Shown in pieces: positions 19,706 through 29,515 of a stretch of DNA of 64,000 nt. The notes beneath the pieces were generated by a model. That model had not been told where the DNA came from and searched no databases. It was given only the letters and a program-made list of their open reading frames with translations. The translations under genes and the position numbers were made by a program. Position 1 is the stretch's first letter, and each line of letters opens with the position of its first letter. Source of the stretch: Microbulbifer variabilis ATCC 700307 (GTDB taxonomy: Bacteria > Pseudomonadota > Gammaproteobacteria > Pseudomonadales > Cellvibrionaceae); assembly GCF_000380565.1 (NCBI RefSeq), contig NZ_AQYJ01000025.1, forward strand, positions 248,001 to 312,000, read 5' to 3'.

Positions 19706-20002
19706 ATGTTCAGCAGAAATCGCAACGGGGTAGCCCATATTGCTGGTACCGTCGCACTGCTTTTTGCATTCGGCGCCCAGGCAAAGCCCATCGAGATGCC
19801 AGTGGGCACTCAGGGTGGCGAATCCTCCTTCGAGGAAGTTCGCGGAATGAAGAAAAATGACGTAACCACAAGACTGGGTGAGCCCCTGAGCATCAAGGGC
19901 CCTATCGGTGAGCCAGCTATCACACGCTGGGAATACACCGACTTTTACGTTTTTTTTGAGCAGGATACCGTTTTACATACGGTAGTTAAGCCCCGAGGCT
20001 AA
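19706..20002 (+). CDS. Small exported protein, possibly BamE/SmpA-like fold
   Basis: 98 residues. Signal peptide of about 26 residues ending A-Q-A. The mature part carries M-K-K-N-D-V-T-T-R-L-G-E-P and I-T-R-W-E-Y-x-D-F-Y-V-F-F-E. The G-M-(K)-x-x-x-V-x-x-x-L-G-x-P pattern recalls the SmpA/OmlA (BamE) fold, and short proteins of this kind are widespread in pseudomonads and relatives, annotated as hypothetical. No lipobox, so periplasmic. RBS GGAG stands 8 bases before the ATG. Function not assigned. Confidence 0.75.
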   Translation: MFSRNRNGVAHIAGTVALLFAFGAQAKPIEMPVGTQGGESSFEEVRGMKKNDVTTRLGEPLSIKGPIGEPAITRWEYTDFYVFFEQDTVLHTVVKPRG

Positions 20003-20419
20003 GCTAAAGCTCCCATAAGCTACACCGGGCAGGATTCCCTGCCTGGCTCCCAACGAACCTCAAGCAGGCTCCCTCAAAATTAACCCAACTCAAAAACACA
20101 GTTAACTACAGACCTGAAAACCGGGAGAGGCCAGTGACTACTAGCTTCAATATCAGTCAGCTGGTTGGTTTACTTAAAAACATCGACACTGCCCAACACT
20201 GGCATCTCAACTGAAAAAACTGGCAGCCAATATCAACGGCTTTGCTCGCATTACCCTCTCCACTAGATTTCTGGCCCATGCGATTTCTCCAGGGACATCG
20301 GTTAGCAAAAAATATAAATCTCCCAGAAAGCCCCCGCAGACCACTCATGGTCAAACAACCTACTTACCACTCCTTTCCTCTTTATTTCTGTAAACATTAA
20401 ATAACCAGAGAGCCCAGGA
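20003..20419. other. Intergenic spacer with one GC-rich hairpin
   Basis: Contains the inverted repeat GGCAGG-ATTC-CCTGCC (20028-20043, extendable to nine pairs with one G-T) shortly after the small exported gene. It lacks a T-run, so it is at best a weak terminator. No gene is seen in the rest. Confidence 0.4.
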
Positions 20420-20893
20420 ATGAAACCTATTGCAATTTTACTCCTGCTTTTAACTAGCTTTGCCAGAGCCGAGGTCACTCTGGTTCGAGTTATTAAGTCG
20501 GAAAACAAGATGTTACTTATGGATGGACTGGGGGTAGTAAATACCTACCGGGTCGCCTTTGGTGCATCCCCTAAGGGGCACAAGTCAGAGGAGGGAGATG
20601 AGAAAACGCCTGAAGGGCGTTACATACTGAATCATAAAAAAGAGGACTCTTCCTACTACCGCACTATGCATATCTCCTACCCCAACGCTCAAGACAAGGC
20701 CCAGGCTCTGCAACGAGGCGTTTCTCCAAGAGGCTTTATCATGGTGCATGGCCAGCGTAATAGTCTGGGCTGGCTTGCGGCACTCGCCCAACGGATTAAT
20801 TGGACGGATGGCTGTATCGCTCTCAGCAACGATGAAAAGGATGAGTTTATGGCCCTGGTACCAACCGGAACACCCATAGAGATTTCCTGGTAA
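20420..20893 (+). CDS. L,D-transpeptidase (YkuD family, YafK-like)
   Basis: 157 residues. Signal peptide of about 17 residues (cleavage after A-R-A). YkuD catalytic motif: H110 in I-M-V-H-G and C132 in W-T-D-G-C-I-A-L, with the G-x-x-P-x-G-x-K...K-T-P-E-G-R-Y substrate-groove segment. Enzymes of this compact type make or cut meso-DAP crosslinks, or release Braun lipoprotein-type tethers, in the periplasm. No LysM or other binding domain. A second family member lies at 32709-33419. RBS-like CAGGA about 5 bases before the ATG. Confidence 0.9.
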   Translation: MKPIAILLLLLTSFARAEVTLVRVIKSENKMLLMDGLGVVNTYRVAFGASPKGHKSEEGDEKTPEGRYILNHKKEDSSYYRTMHISYPNAQDKAQALQRGVSPRGFIMVHGQRNSLGWLAALAQRINWTDGCIALSNDEKDEFMALVPTGTPIEISW

Positions 20894-21049
20894 CCCCCTG
20901 CCCTCTGGGCACCCAAATGGTCAAGGGACTGGATTTCCCCTCGGCAACAGGTCAATATGCCCGCCGTAACTTCAGCTTGGTGGATTGTACAACTTTTAGG
21001 CAAGTTGGCGATATTCCACCTTTTAGGACCAGCGAGAAACCGATAGAAA

Positions 21050-22456
21050 ATGACAGTAAAAGTCGAATCCGTAGATAGCCTATTGAAGTCCAGCGGCCGC
21101 GAAGGAGAACAAGTTCGCGTGCAGGGCTGGATCAGAACCCGCCGCGACTCCAAGGCCGGCCTATCCTTCCTGGCCGTGCATGATGGCAGCTGCTTTGACC
21201 CGATCCAGGTAGTCGCTGAGAATCACCTGCACAATTATCAGTCAGAAGTGCAGCGCCTGACTACCGGCTGTGCAGTGGATATCCTCGGTACCATCAAACC
21301 TTCTGAGGGTAAGGGACAATCCATCGAGCTGCTGGCCACAGAAGTTCGAGTTGTAGGCTGGGTTGAAGACCCGGATACCTACCCTATGTCGCCAAAGCGC
21401 CACACCATGGAGCACCTGCGGGAGCACGCCCACCTGCGCCCACGCACCAACGTTAGCGGTGCCGTAGCCCGCGTACGTAACTGTATCGCCCAGGCTATTC
21501 ATCGTTTCTATCACGAGAACGGCTTCCTCTACGTGCATACTCCAATCCTCACCGCTTCTGACTGTGAAGGCGCCGGGGAAATGTTCCGGGTCAGTACCCT
21601 GGATATGGAAAACCTACCGCGCACTGATAAGGGCGCTGTGGATTACAGCAAGGATTTCTTCGGCGAGGAGAGCTTCCTCACCGTATCCGGCCAGTTAAAC
21701 GTGGAAAGCTACTGTCTGGCCATGTCCAAGGTATACACCTTTGGCCCTACTTTCCGCGCAGAAAACTCCAACACCACTCGCCACCTGGCGGAGTTCTGGA
21801 TGGTTGAGCCAGAAGTCGCCTTTGCGGATCTGGCAGATGTAGCCGATCTCTCCGAGCAAATGCTGAAGTACGTTTTCAAAGCGGTACTGGAAGAGCGTGC
21901 CGATGACATGGCCTTTTTCGCCCAGCGTATCGACAAAGAGGCTATCAGCCGCCTGGAGAACATCGTTGATAATGACTTTGCCCGCATCAACTACTCCGAA
22001 GCAATCGAAATCCTGGAGAAGTGCAAGGAGAAGTTTGAATTCCCTGTATCCTGGGGTATCGACCTGGCTTCTGAACACGAGCGCTACCTGGCCGAGAAAC
22101 ACTTCAAGAAGCCGGTTATCGTGATGAACTACCCGAAGGATATCAAAGCCTTCTACATGCGCATGAATGACGACGGTAAGACCGTTGCCGCCATGGACGT
22201 ACTGGCACCGGGAATCGGCGAGATTATCGGCGGTGCCCAACGGGAAGAGCGCCTGGAGAAACTCGATGAACGCATGGATGAAATGGAAGTTCCCAAGGAG
22301 CACCTGGACTGGTACCGCGATCTGCGCCGCTACGGCACTGTGCCCCACGCCGGCTTTGGCCTGGGCTTTGACCGCATCGTATCCTATGTTACCGGGATGG
22401 GTAATATCCGCGATGTGATCCCCTTCCCGCGCACGCCAAAGAACATCTCGTTCTGA
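21050..22456 (+). CDS. asnS: Asparaginyl-tRNA synthetase
   Basis: 468 residues, standard bacterial AsnRS length. N-terminal OB-fold anticodon domain (about 10-105, [12 protein letters not shown]), then class II core. Motif 2 [11 protein letters not shown] (about 238) is diagnostic of AsnRS, and motif 3 G-F-G-L-G-F-D-R-I lies near the C-terminus (about 441). Charges tRNA-Asn in the cytoplasm. Stands alone, with a rho-independent terminator 6 bases after the stop. Confidence 0.98.
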   Translation: MTVKVESVDSLLKSSGREGEQVRVQGWIRTRRDSKAGLSFLAVHDGSCFDPIQVVAENHLHNYQSEVQRLTTGCAVDILGTIKPSEGKGQSIELLATEVRVVGWVEDPDTYPMSPKRHTMEHLREHAHLRPRTNVSGAVARVRNCIAQAIHRFYHENGFLYVHTPILTASDCEGAGEMFRVSTLDMENLPRTDKGAVDYSKDFFGEESFLTVSGQLNVESYCLAMSKVYTFGPTFRAENSNTTRHLAEFWMVEPEVAFADLADVADLSEQMLKYVFKAVLEERADDMAFFAQRIDKEAISRLENIVDNDFARINYSEAIEILEKCKEKFEFPVSWGIDLASEHERYLAEKHFKKPVIVMNYPKDIKAFYMRMNDDGKTVAAMDVLAPGIGEIIGGAQREERLEKLDERMDEMEVPKEHLDWYRDLRRYGTVPHAGFGLGFDRIVSYVTGMGNIRDVIPFPRTPKNISF

Positions 22457-22462
22457 TGCAAT

Positions 22463-22490
22463 AAAGCCCCGCACGCGGGGCTTTTTCTTT
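22463..22490 (+). terminator. Rho-independent terminator of asnS
   Basis: AAAGCCCC-GCACGC-GGGGCTTT followed by TTCTTTT. The stem is symmetric with A-rich 5' flank, so it may also stop transcripts from the convergent GMC oxidoreductase gene. Confidence 0.95.
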
Positions 22491-22516
22491 TCCTGCTTTT
22501 ATTTAAACGGGATAGC

Positions 22517-24478
22517 TCAGGCAATTTGCCCCGTAGCCGTTGCGATAATGTCATCGCTGGCCTTCTCGCTGATCATATAGACCGGCACTACGATAAAGAA
22601 TCCGGGGATCCGAGGGAACACAGAAGCATCCACAACCCTCAGATTATTGGTACCGTGAACTCGGAACTTGCTATCAACCACCGCCATGGGATCACTGGCA
22701 GGCCCCATTTTGTTTGAGCAGGAGGCGTGATGCCCCCAGGATTGGTTTTTAACGAAGTCACCAATCTGTTGATCTGATTGGATGTCAGCCCCAGGTAATA
22801 ATTCTCTTGATACCTTCTTGCCAACAACGGGACCAGACATTATATCTCTGGAGATCTTCACCCCCTCGATAACAGCCGCAAGATCATCACCCGAAGCATC
22901 ATTACCCTCACCGAAATAGTGGAAATTGATATCCGGTGTATCTCGTGGATCAGCAGAGCGCAACGTCACCCGCCCAGCCGTATTGTTTGTATGCCCTTTC
23001 AACACAATCCAGGAGAAACGGTCCTTGTAATTCCTTAGCGCCTCTGAGTAACCGGGGAAATAACCATGGAAATCTGAAGGCACTCCAAAGATAAACAGAT
23101 CTGGATCTTCCAAATCAGGTTTTGAACGTTTCACCAGGGATAGCACTGGGCCATTGCCACTATAGGGGCCCTTATTCAACCAGCCATAGCGATATCGGTT
23201 CAAGCAGGGATCACCCTCCTCCCCCCAAGTGCAGTCTTTCAGCAGAGCCAGGTCTTCTGTCATCTCACTGACCACACCCACCTCATAACGATCCTGAAGG
23301 TTCTCACCTACCCCGGGTAAATCAACAACCGGCTCAATCCCGTAATCTCGCAGCTCACTCGCAGGACCAACACCGGAGAGCTTCAGTAACTGAGGGCTGT
23401 TGAAGGCCCCTCCCGACAGTATTACCTCGCGAGTGGCACGCACTTGCCGCAAAGTACCAGCGGAGCCGCTTTCATTGTAATAAGGGTCTGCTTTATACAA
23501 GCTTGCCCCATCAAGAAACTCTACACCCACCGCAGTTTTGCCTTCAAACAGCACCCGTGTAGCCAGGGCATTAGTGCGTATGTGCAATAAGTTGGGATAA
23601 ATCGCCTGTGTATCCAGCAAATGCTCACGTACACCGCTGCGCCGACTCTTACTATCAGCCGCCATGGGTGCAATAAACGGCCCCTCTAAACCGCTGGCCA
23701 CATCCCAATGATTGATATCAAGGTTCAAGCTGCCCGTAACTATCTGGTCGATAGCTCCTTCCAAGCCATATTTGGCCAAGGCCGCCTTAAAAATTTTCAG
23801 TATTGCGGGGTCTTCCAGTAACAAAGCCGGATTACCCCGATTGGTAGGCAACCAACCATCAAACCCATGCCGTGAAGGGTTAGAGAAAACCGGACGGGAC
23901 ACATACTCGCAGCGCTCTATACGCTGGAAATATCGCCGCATATTCCAGCTTTCCCAAGAGCTGTCCCCGGTACTCTCTGCAATACGATCAAAGTCATTAT
24001 TGTGGGGATAGACGGTGATCAGCGCATGGTGGGTAGTACATCCACCTATAGTGGCTGCTCTGGGATACAGAATACCTTTGCCAGGTATATATTTACTATC
24101 CAGTTTTTGCTGGCTTAGATCTGCATAGTGCTTAACGAAAAAATCCCAGCTGAGCTTGCGGTCCTCTGATGCGAAGGGATGCCAGGCAGGGATATTATGT
24201 GTGTTATCACTAGGATCATTGGCACCCGCTTCCAGCACCAGAACCCTGAAGCCGGCTCTCGCTAAGTTTGCAGCCAGTGGGCCACCCCCCGCACCGGACC
24301 CCACTATCACATAGTCATATTCATCATAGAACTGTTTTGACGTATCAGACAGTGCCGAGCTAACACCTGTAGCTACAGCTCCTGTTGCCAAACCGACTTG
24401 TAAAGCTCGCTTGGCGAAAGTTCTCCGACTAACGCTTTCTATTTCATTTTTTTTATCCGGTGTTTTTTTACTATCCAT
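22517..24478 (-). CDS. GMC-family FAD oxidoreductase with Tat signal
   Basis: 653 residues. Twin-arginine signal S-R-R-T-F-A-K at about 17-23, followed by a hydrophobic stretch, predicts folded export to the periplasm. FAD-binding G-S-G-A-G-G-G motif (about 59-66) with E-A-G at the end of the Rossmann strand; GMC signature G-G-A-F-N-S-P-Q-L-L-K-L-S-G; catalytic region W-G-H-H-A-S (His about 583) near the C-terminus. The family oxidises alcohols, sugars, sterols or choline-like substrates; the substrate here is not evident. No cytochrome or small-subunit gene is adjacent, so the electron acceptor is unknown. Confidence 0.9.
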   Translation of the reverse strand: MDSKKTPDKKNEIESVSRRTFAKRALQVGLATGAVATGVSSALSDTSKQFYDEYDYVIVGSGAGGGPLAANLARAGFRVLVLEAGANDPSDNTHNIPAWHPFASEDRKLSWDFFVKHYADLSQQKLDSKYIPGKGILYPRAATIGGCTTHHALITVYPHNNDFDRIAESTGDSSWESWNMRRYFQRIERCEYVSRPVFSNPSRHGFDGWLPTNRGNPALLLEDPAILKIFKAALAKYGLEGAIDQIVTGSLNLDINHWDVASGLEGPFIAPMAADSKSRRSGVREHLLDTQAIYPNLLHIRTNALATRVLFEGKTAVGVEFLDGASLYKADPYYNESGSAGTLRQVRATREVILSGGAFNSPQLLKLSGVGPASELRDYGIEPVVDLPGVGENLQDRYEVGVVSEMTEDLALLKDCTWGEEGDPCLNRYRYGWLNKGPYSGNGPVLSLVKRSKPDLEDPDLFIFGVPSDFHGYFPGYSEALRNYKDRFSWIVLKGHTNNTAGRVTLRSADPRDTPDINFHYFGEGNDASGDDLAAVIEGVKISRDIMSGPVVGKKVSRELLPGADIQSDQQIGDFVKNQSWGHHASCSNKMGPASDPMAVVDSKFRVHGTNNLRVVDASVFPRIPGFFIVVPVYMISEKASDDIIATATGQIA

Positions 24479-25187
24479 ACTGATTGTTCACCCTAATAGT
24501 TTGAGGATCGCATTGCGCGCTATGAGAGGATGTAAACAGCACAACCTTAAACAGCCACTGGAATTTACAACTAAAACGTCTCAAACTTAATGCTCCCGGC
24601 TTCTTTAGCAACAAGAAACTTCTCGCTTTTCAACAGACATCTCAAAAAAACAGCAGAAAAAATAATTCACTCTCCCCATTTTTCAATTACATAAACCAGC
24701 CAATCACAATGAACCGTCGGCCCGCCAGCTCCAACCATCCTGAAAACGATCGGTTATAAAACCACAACAGGAAAAAATGAAGGAGTGATTTGTGCACTCA
24801 ATAAGCCTACCTAGGTTCTTATTAAGTACTTACTCCAGCCACGCCCTCACCACGAGCACTCACTGCTTATTAAAAAATATTTATATAGATAATTTTTGAT
24901 TAACCCTCAACAAAAAGTGCCAGCCAGTTACAAAAAGCGACGAATTGATACAAGGTGTGAAATTTACACCCGCCCTTCCTCAAATTATCTAAAATATTAC
25001 TGTTAAACAGTAGTACTTGTTGCACCAAAGAACTTGGCACAGTTATGATTCACCAAAAGAAGTTAAATAAAAACAAAAAAATATTTTCCATTTTGAAGCC
25101 AGGTAGAAACTGGGAATTGACCCTTAAACATTAGATTACCAACAACATAAAAGCCTATTGACCGAGCTATTTTTCAGGGAGATCAAA
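24479..25187. other. AT-rich intergenic spacer
   Basis: About 700 bases with no credible gene on either strand. It marks the transition into the AT-rich accessory stretch. ACCTAGGT at about 24810-24817 is a short palindrome; nothing else stands out. Confidence 0.5.
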
Positions 25188-25571
25188 ATGCCCCTCAGCG
25201 AAATTTATATAGCCTCAGATTCCCTACCTAAATATGGTCTCCACAAATGCGAGAAAACTTCTGAGCTCTTGACAGCCAACCTTGACACAACCTTGCTGAA
25301 CGACAGGAAAATCATTATTGCAAATGGCAAAGGAGTGAGGATTTTTAACCAAGAAAGGATCAATCAGTTAATCCAAGATGGCTGGATTTGCCGATTTCCC
25401 GCCGGGACAACTCTTCCAGAAGGCCTAAAAATTGTCGAGCAATCTCCGGGAGAGTTTTATATTTCTCCAGAAAAAAATATGGCCGAGAGGCAGTTTATCG
25501 CACTATTAAAAGAAATGTCTCTCAGAGCAATAACGATATTTAAGAGAGCTGATAGAGCCGTACAAATATGA
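25188..25571 (+). CDS. Small protein resembling Tse2-type ADP-ribosyltransferase toxins
   Basis: 127 residues from the ATG at 25188 (RBS GGGAG, 6 bases). An in-frame TTG at 25158 is less likely. By eye the central part follows the Tse2-fold pattern: G-x-x-x-F-N, then D-G-W, then F-P-A-G-T-T-L-P-E-G-L-K-I, then F-Y-I-S-P and an amphipathic C-terminal helix with M-A-E-R-Q-F. In Pseudomonas aeruginosa Tse2 the equivalent run is F-V-I-P-D-G-T-D-I-P-P-D-L-K-V followed by H-Y-T-I-M-P. Tse2 is a T6SS-delivered toxin that modifies targets using NAD. No Tsi2-like immunity gene or T6SS gene is adjacent. No signal peptide. The assignment is a remote-similarity inference; otherwise hypothetical. Confidence 0.5.
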   Translation: MPLSEIYIASDSLPKYGLHKCEKTSELLTANLDTTLLNDRKIIIANGKGVRIFNQERINQLIQDGWICRFPAGTTLPEGLKIVEQSPGEFYISPEKNMAERQFIALLKEMSLRAITIFKRADRAVQI

Positions 25572-25859
25572 ATTTGCACACGCTAAGAGCACCCACATTC
25601 TAGCCAAAACAGAGTATAGATATTGATTACAGCAAAAAATAAAACCCTCACAAGGGTGCTCCGATAGAATAGCTCCCTATTTCAATTCTGGGGAATTACT
25701 CTTAGCTCCGAGCAATGATCATTAGGCAGACCTTATAGAGATCAATATGTAAGCGACCAATATAACTCAAAGCTAACTTCAATAAATCGCTAAAGAGAAA
25801 ACCTATTAAAAAACCACCTTAAATTTCACCCCCCCATATGCAAGAAAGGAGAGCAAGCA

Positions 25860-26501
25860 ATGCCTAACCTTGTACGGAGCCGCACCGTTGCGACCAGCTG
25901 TAATGACCTGCTGGCTGATCTAAGCGCCGCGCTTGATGTTACCCCAGCCAATATGCGTTGTGTCGGTGTAATGATACAAGCGGGAAAAACACTAACTTCA
26001 CTTAGCAATATAAAAAAGACCATGGGTGGCGGACACGTTTCTCCATTTGTAGTGAATGCGAATGGACTTCAAAGCTGGGACGAAGTCTGTGACAGCAGTT
26101 GGCAAACTTGGGCGCAAAATTCAGCTTCCGGTGAAACTCATGGCACAGTGAATGATGTGATGTTCTACCCAAGCTCAGCAAATGACATAACTGTCTATGT
26201 CCACCCGGCAAGTGACACCGAAGTAGCCACCGTAGTAACCAGAGCCCAACAACTCTTGAATGCCACCAATCTCGTGTACAATCATAACCCTACCCTAACA
26301 TCCAGCTTCCCAACCAAAGGGGACTGTGTAACAAAGAGCGCATGGGTAATGGGATCCTTCTCCTATTCTAAGCCCATGCAAGGAGCTGTGACGCCCTGGG
26401 GTCAAGCGGTTATCTATGAAGCCTACACATCGCCAGTCAACTTTATGAGCAAATGGGTAAAGATTAAAAACAAGGGCTGCAAACTTGGTGTGATGAACTA
26501 G
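25860..26501 (+). CDS. Hypothetical protein, 213 residues
   Basis: Family not recognised. RBS AGGAGAG 7 bases before the ATG is among the best in this region, so expression is plausible. No signal peptide or membrane segment. Five cysteines, Trp-rich central part (S-W-D-E-V-C-D-S-S-W-Q-T-W) and a C-terminal basic patch (K-W-V-K-I-K-N-K-G-C-K). It sits 288 bases after the Tse2-like gene in the same orientation. It is too long for a Tsi2-type immunity protein, and no operon overlap exists. Low-complexity Thr/Ser/Asn-rich middle. Confidence 0.65.
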   Translation: MPNLVRSRTVATSCNDLLADLSAALDVTPANMRCVGVMIQAGKTLTSLSNIKKTMGGGHVSPFVVNANGLQSWDEVCDSSWQTWAQNSASGETHGTVNDVMFYPSSANDITVYVHPASDTEVATVVTRAQQLLNATNLVYNHNPTLTSSFPTKGDCVTKSAWVMGSFSYSKPMQGAVTPWGQAVIYEAYTSPVNFMSKWVKIKNKGCKLGVMN

Positions 26502-26547
26502 TCTTCTCCCGTAAGAAAAATTTCACATCAGGCAACCTAGCTTTCGT

Positions 26548-26594
26548 AACCCGGCAATGAAATAGATGAACTCTTATTCTCTACTTGCCGGGTT
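26548..26594. terminator. Inverted repeat after the 213-residue gene
   Basis: Perfect 10-bp arms AACCCGGCAA / TTGCCGGGTT separated by 27 bases, 47 bases after the stop. The large loop and lack of a T-run make it an imperfect terminator candidate. Confidence 0.4.
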
Positions 26595-26684
26595 CATAGC
26601 ACCTCACCTCATAACCAAGTTATTCAATGCTATAGTTAAATCGATTGACAGCACGGACTTAAAAATCCAACTGAGAGACATAAA

Positions 26685-26954
26685 ATGATCTATCTATTTA
26701 TGCATGCCGAGGTAGAAGATTTTAATAGATGGCAGGAAATACTTACAGATTTTAAACCGATACTGAATCAAATGGGGGCCACCAAGACCTCGATATATCA
26801 GGAGATAGGTAACCCCAATAATATTACTGTGATTCATGAGTTCCCCTCAAAAGAAAAAGCCGAAGCTTTCGTCAATAGCAGTGAACTCCACAAGGCAAGA
26901 AAAAAGGCCGGGGTCATTGGCGCGCCTAGAGTTTGGTTTACTGAAAAACTGTAG
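26685..26954 (+). CDS. Dimeric alpha-beta barrel protein (ABM/YdhR-like)
   Basis: 89 residues with the ferredoxin-like pattern of small antibiotic-biosynthesis-monooxygenase-type proteins: M-I-Y-L-F-M-H-A-E-V strand 1, the D-F-x-R-W-Q-E helix, then I-T-V-I-H-E-F-P-S-K-E-K-A-E-A-F and a final P-R-V-W-F strand. Such proteins act as dimers on small aromatic or peroxide-like substrates, or are simple binding proteins. No partner gene suggests a role. Confidence 0.7.
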   Translation: MIYLFMHAEVEDFNRWQEILTDFKPILNQMGATKTSIYQEIGNPNNITVIHEFPSKEKAEAFVNSSELHKARKKAGVIGAPRVWFTEKL

Positions 26955-27088
26955 TTACATTACCTTCAAGCACGATAAATCACCACTCAAGGAACAATCA
27001 ACTAGATCAAGAAACAGACAAGTAACTCAACGCATATCAGAGCAAATCATAACTTCATTGACTCACTTCAGGTTATACTTTTTAACTG

Positions 27089-27961
27089 CTAAGGCAGGTT
27101 CCATTGGTCCTGATAAATCCACCTGAGGCCTTTTGCCAAACCAATGGGAAAGGTCGAGTAATGATCAGCTCCACTTACTATCTCATCGTTGATAGATATG
27201 CCTGTATACTTTCGCGATCGTAAAATCTCGACAAACCTCTTATGACCATCCACCATGTCATTACTCATTCGGCCATCTTCTTTGGTTTCCAGAGCTCCGG
27301 TAGCCAAGTAAACATTGGCATTTAACGATTTATACTTCTTTGAATACTCTTCCTCAATATCAAAAATCATTTCATTCTTATACCAAAGTGACGGACTCGT
27401 CAGGACATAGCTGGAAAACAATTCCGGCTTGCTCAACAGCACCCAGATGCCAAATGATCCGCCTAAAGATTGGCCAGCCAAAATTCTCTTCGCAGGATTT
27501 GCACGATAATTTACCTCAACAAACGGTATCACTTCTTCTTCGATAAATCTCAGGTACTCCGGAGCACCTCCAGTCCTATAGCGCTTCCAGCTCTCATCAA
27601 GTACAGGAGTAAGGTCACGCACTCGACTAAACTGCCCATTCTCTCCATGGGAAAAAGAGATACCAACCAAAATAGCCTTATTCATACTTTTTAGGTGTGT
27701 AACACCTGCAGCAACTTTAAAGGCATAACGCCCATCATTAAGATATAGAACCGGATACTTTAATTTCTCCGCAGCCTTATCATTATATCCTGCGGGGGTT
27801 TTGATATATAAATCATATTTTCGCCCCAGAATCTTTGAATAAACTGTAAAAATTTCAGAGCCTTTTATATTAAATTCCCCAGAAGTCTCAACAACAAGTT
27901 CTTCTGCTACGGCAAAATCAAAAGATAATAATATTGCTAACAAAAAAGTGAACCTACGCAA
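27089..27961 (-). CDS. Exported alpha/beta-hydrolase esterase (PF00756 type)
   Basis: 290 residues with a signal peptide of about 19 residues (A-V-A-E). TTG start at 27961 preceded by a GAGGGGG-rich stretch. Nucleophile elbow G-Q-S-L-G-G-S (Ser about 165), L-T-S-P-S-L-W-Y segment and a late A-D-H-Y-S-T supplying the catalytic His. It resembles the Fes/IroE/BesA siderophore-esterase group and general carboxylesterases, with the L-Y-L-N-D-G motif of that family. No siderophore genes are nearby, so the substrate is open. Confidence 0.85.
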   Translation of the reverse strand: MRRFTFLLAILLSFDFAVAEELVVETSGEFNIKGSEIFTVYSKILGRKYDLYIKTPAGYNDKAAEKLKYPVLYLNDGRYAFKVAAGVTHLKSMNKAILVGISFSHGENGQFSRVRDLTPVLDESWKRYRTGGAPEYLRFIEEEVIPFVEVNYRANPAKRILAGQSLGGSFGIWVLLSKPELFSSYVLTSPSLWYKNEMIFDIEEEYSKKYKSLNANVYLATGALETKEDGRMSNDMVDGHKRFVEILRSRKYTGISINDEIVSGADHYSTFPIGLAKGLRWIYQDQWNLP

Positions 27962-28144
27962 ACCCCACCCCCTCTATATATTCCAAATAGCCGAAAACTA
28001 TGATTCTGAAAGATTGTATTCTGCCCACAATATTGAATCCCTATTAGCACTGAAATTTCATACACAAGAAATCTATAAGGACACTGGGGATGAAATCACA
28101 TTAAACTCATGGAACTGGATATTACAAAGAGCTACAACCCCTTA

Positions 28145-29512
28145 TTACTTTACAGCTCTGTGGACATCCAAATCTTTATCTACCGCTTTAACATATTCAA
28201 AAAAACGATCCAAAGCCCTCCCCGATAAATTATTGGAAGCTGGGAGATCTAATCTGAGAGGATCAACTGGCCTACCATTTTTATGTATTTCGTAATGCAA
28301 ATGCCGCCCTTGAACCCTACCTGTAGCGCCCAGATAGCCTATAACCTGCCCCTGCTCTACTCTCACACCTGCCTTTATACCTTTGGCATAACCTCTTAGG
28401 TGTGCATAAATGGTTTGGACTCCCGATTGATGACCAATTCGAATATAGTTACCAAAACTACCGAAATATGAAGCCCTCTCAATAATACCATCACCTGCAG
28501 CCAGTATAGGAGTGCCTAGAGGCGCTCCAAAATCTAGTCCTTTATGCATCCTGGTAAAACCCAGTACCGGATGCTTACGTCTACCAAAATATGAGGATAA
28601 CTGAGCATTCTCTAGAGGGGTTTTCATTAGGAAACTTCTTGAACTTTTCCCATCAGGGTGGAAATAATCAACCACTCCTGAATCGCCATCCTGATAGCGA
28701 TAAAGAGATATCACGTCATTCGACAATGACACTTCTACAAAATGTATCGATTGAAAAACTTCGTCACCCTTTAACTCATCCCGACGAGTACTATAAAAAA
28801 CAGAGAAGCTATCTCCAGATCTAATCTCTCGCTGAAAGTCTACTTCATAGCTCAATATTTCATTCAATTTAACCAGTACCGCATTATTTAGACCAAAGTT
28901 TAGTCCTGTATTATATAAACTACCGCTGATCTCTCCCTCGACATAGTAATTTTGTAAGGTCGTTGGATTTTGTTGTTTTACAGAAATCAATTCTTGGCCA
29001 TCTTTCTTTATTTCCAAACTCTCAGCAAATGCTAAATTTACACTAAGGCTTTGAAACCGTGACTCTTCATCGAAGGCCAATAGAAACTTCTTCCCAACCG
29101 CTACTGCATTGATATCGAGGTACTCTGATAAGAGCTTTACAATCATTAAAGATTCTTCTTTCTCTATTGAGTTTTCAGCCAGTAACGAAAGCACTCCTTG
29201 ATTTTTTGAAAGAGATACCTCTTTTACTCTGACAACCATGCTCTCTAAGGCAGAAGAACCCTCTTGATTTACACCTACTATTGGCCCGTTTCCTAGCCTC
29301 AAAGGCATTTGACTGGGCTTTGAAGAGAAAAAAATTGCCAAGATATCATTATTGATCTTAAAAAAACCTTCATGATGAGATAAACCCTTTGCGTCCATCA
29401 CCGTTAACGGGGATATCACCACCAACAAAATAGAGATACACTTAAGAATCGTTTTACTACAGGAGCTAAAAAACCCACCGGATGTGACATTACTCATTAG
29501 AACCCCGGCCAT
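28145..29512 (-). CDS. M23-family peptidoglycan DD-endopeptidase (ShyA/Csd3-like)
   Basis: 455 residues. One N-terminal membrane/signal segment (about 20-40), then two regulatory-type domains (about 60-290; the second has R-S-G-D-S-F-S-V-F-Y as in Csd3-type N2 domains), then a complete LytM/M23 domain. Zinc ligands are visible: H and D in M-H-K-G-L-D-F-G-A-P (about 322-331) and H-L-H-Y-E (about 405-409). Expected to cut peptide crosslinks in the periplasm. It starts 3 bases after the stop of the M56-M23 fusion gene, so it is the third gene of the BlaI operon and the likely regulated output. Confidence 0.9.
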   Translation of the reverse strand: MAGVLMSNVTSGGFFSSCSKTILKCISILLVVISPLTVMDAKGLSHHEGFFKINNDILAIFFSSKPSQMPLRLGNGPIVGVNQEGSSALESMVVRVKEVSLSKNQGVLSLLAENSIEKEESLMIVKLLSEYLDINAVAVGKKFLLAFDEESRFQSLSVNLAFAESLEIKKDGQELISVKQQNPTTLQNYYVEGEISGSLYNTGLNFGLNNAVLVKLNEILSYEVDFQREIRSGDSFSVFYSTRRDELKGDEVFQSIHFVEVSLSNDVISLYRYQDGDSGVVDYFHPDGKSSRSFLMKTPLENAQLSSYFGRRKHPVLGFTRMHKGLDFGAPLGTPILAAGDGIIERASYFGSFGNYIRIGHQSGVQTIYAHLRGYAKGIKAGVRVEQGQVIGYLGATGRVQGRHLHYEIHKNGRPVDPLRLDLPASNNLSGRALDRFFEYVKAVDKDLDVHRAVK

Positions 29513-29515
29513 AAA

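Noticed and set aside
25572..25859. Immunity gene directly after the Tse2-like gene
   Set aside because: Only an 11-codon frame follows; no 70-80-codon helical protein can be read on either strand.
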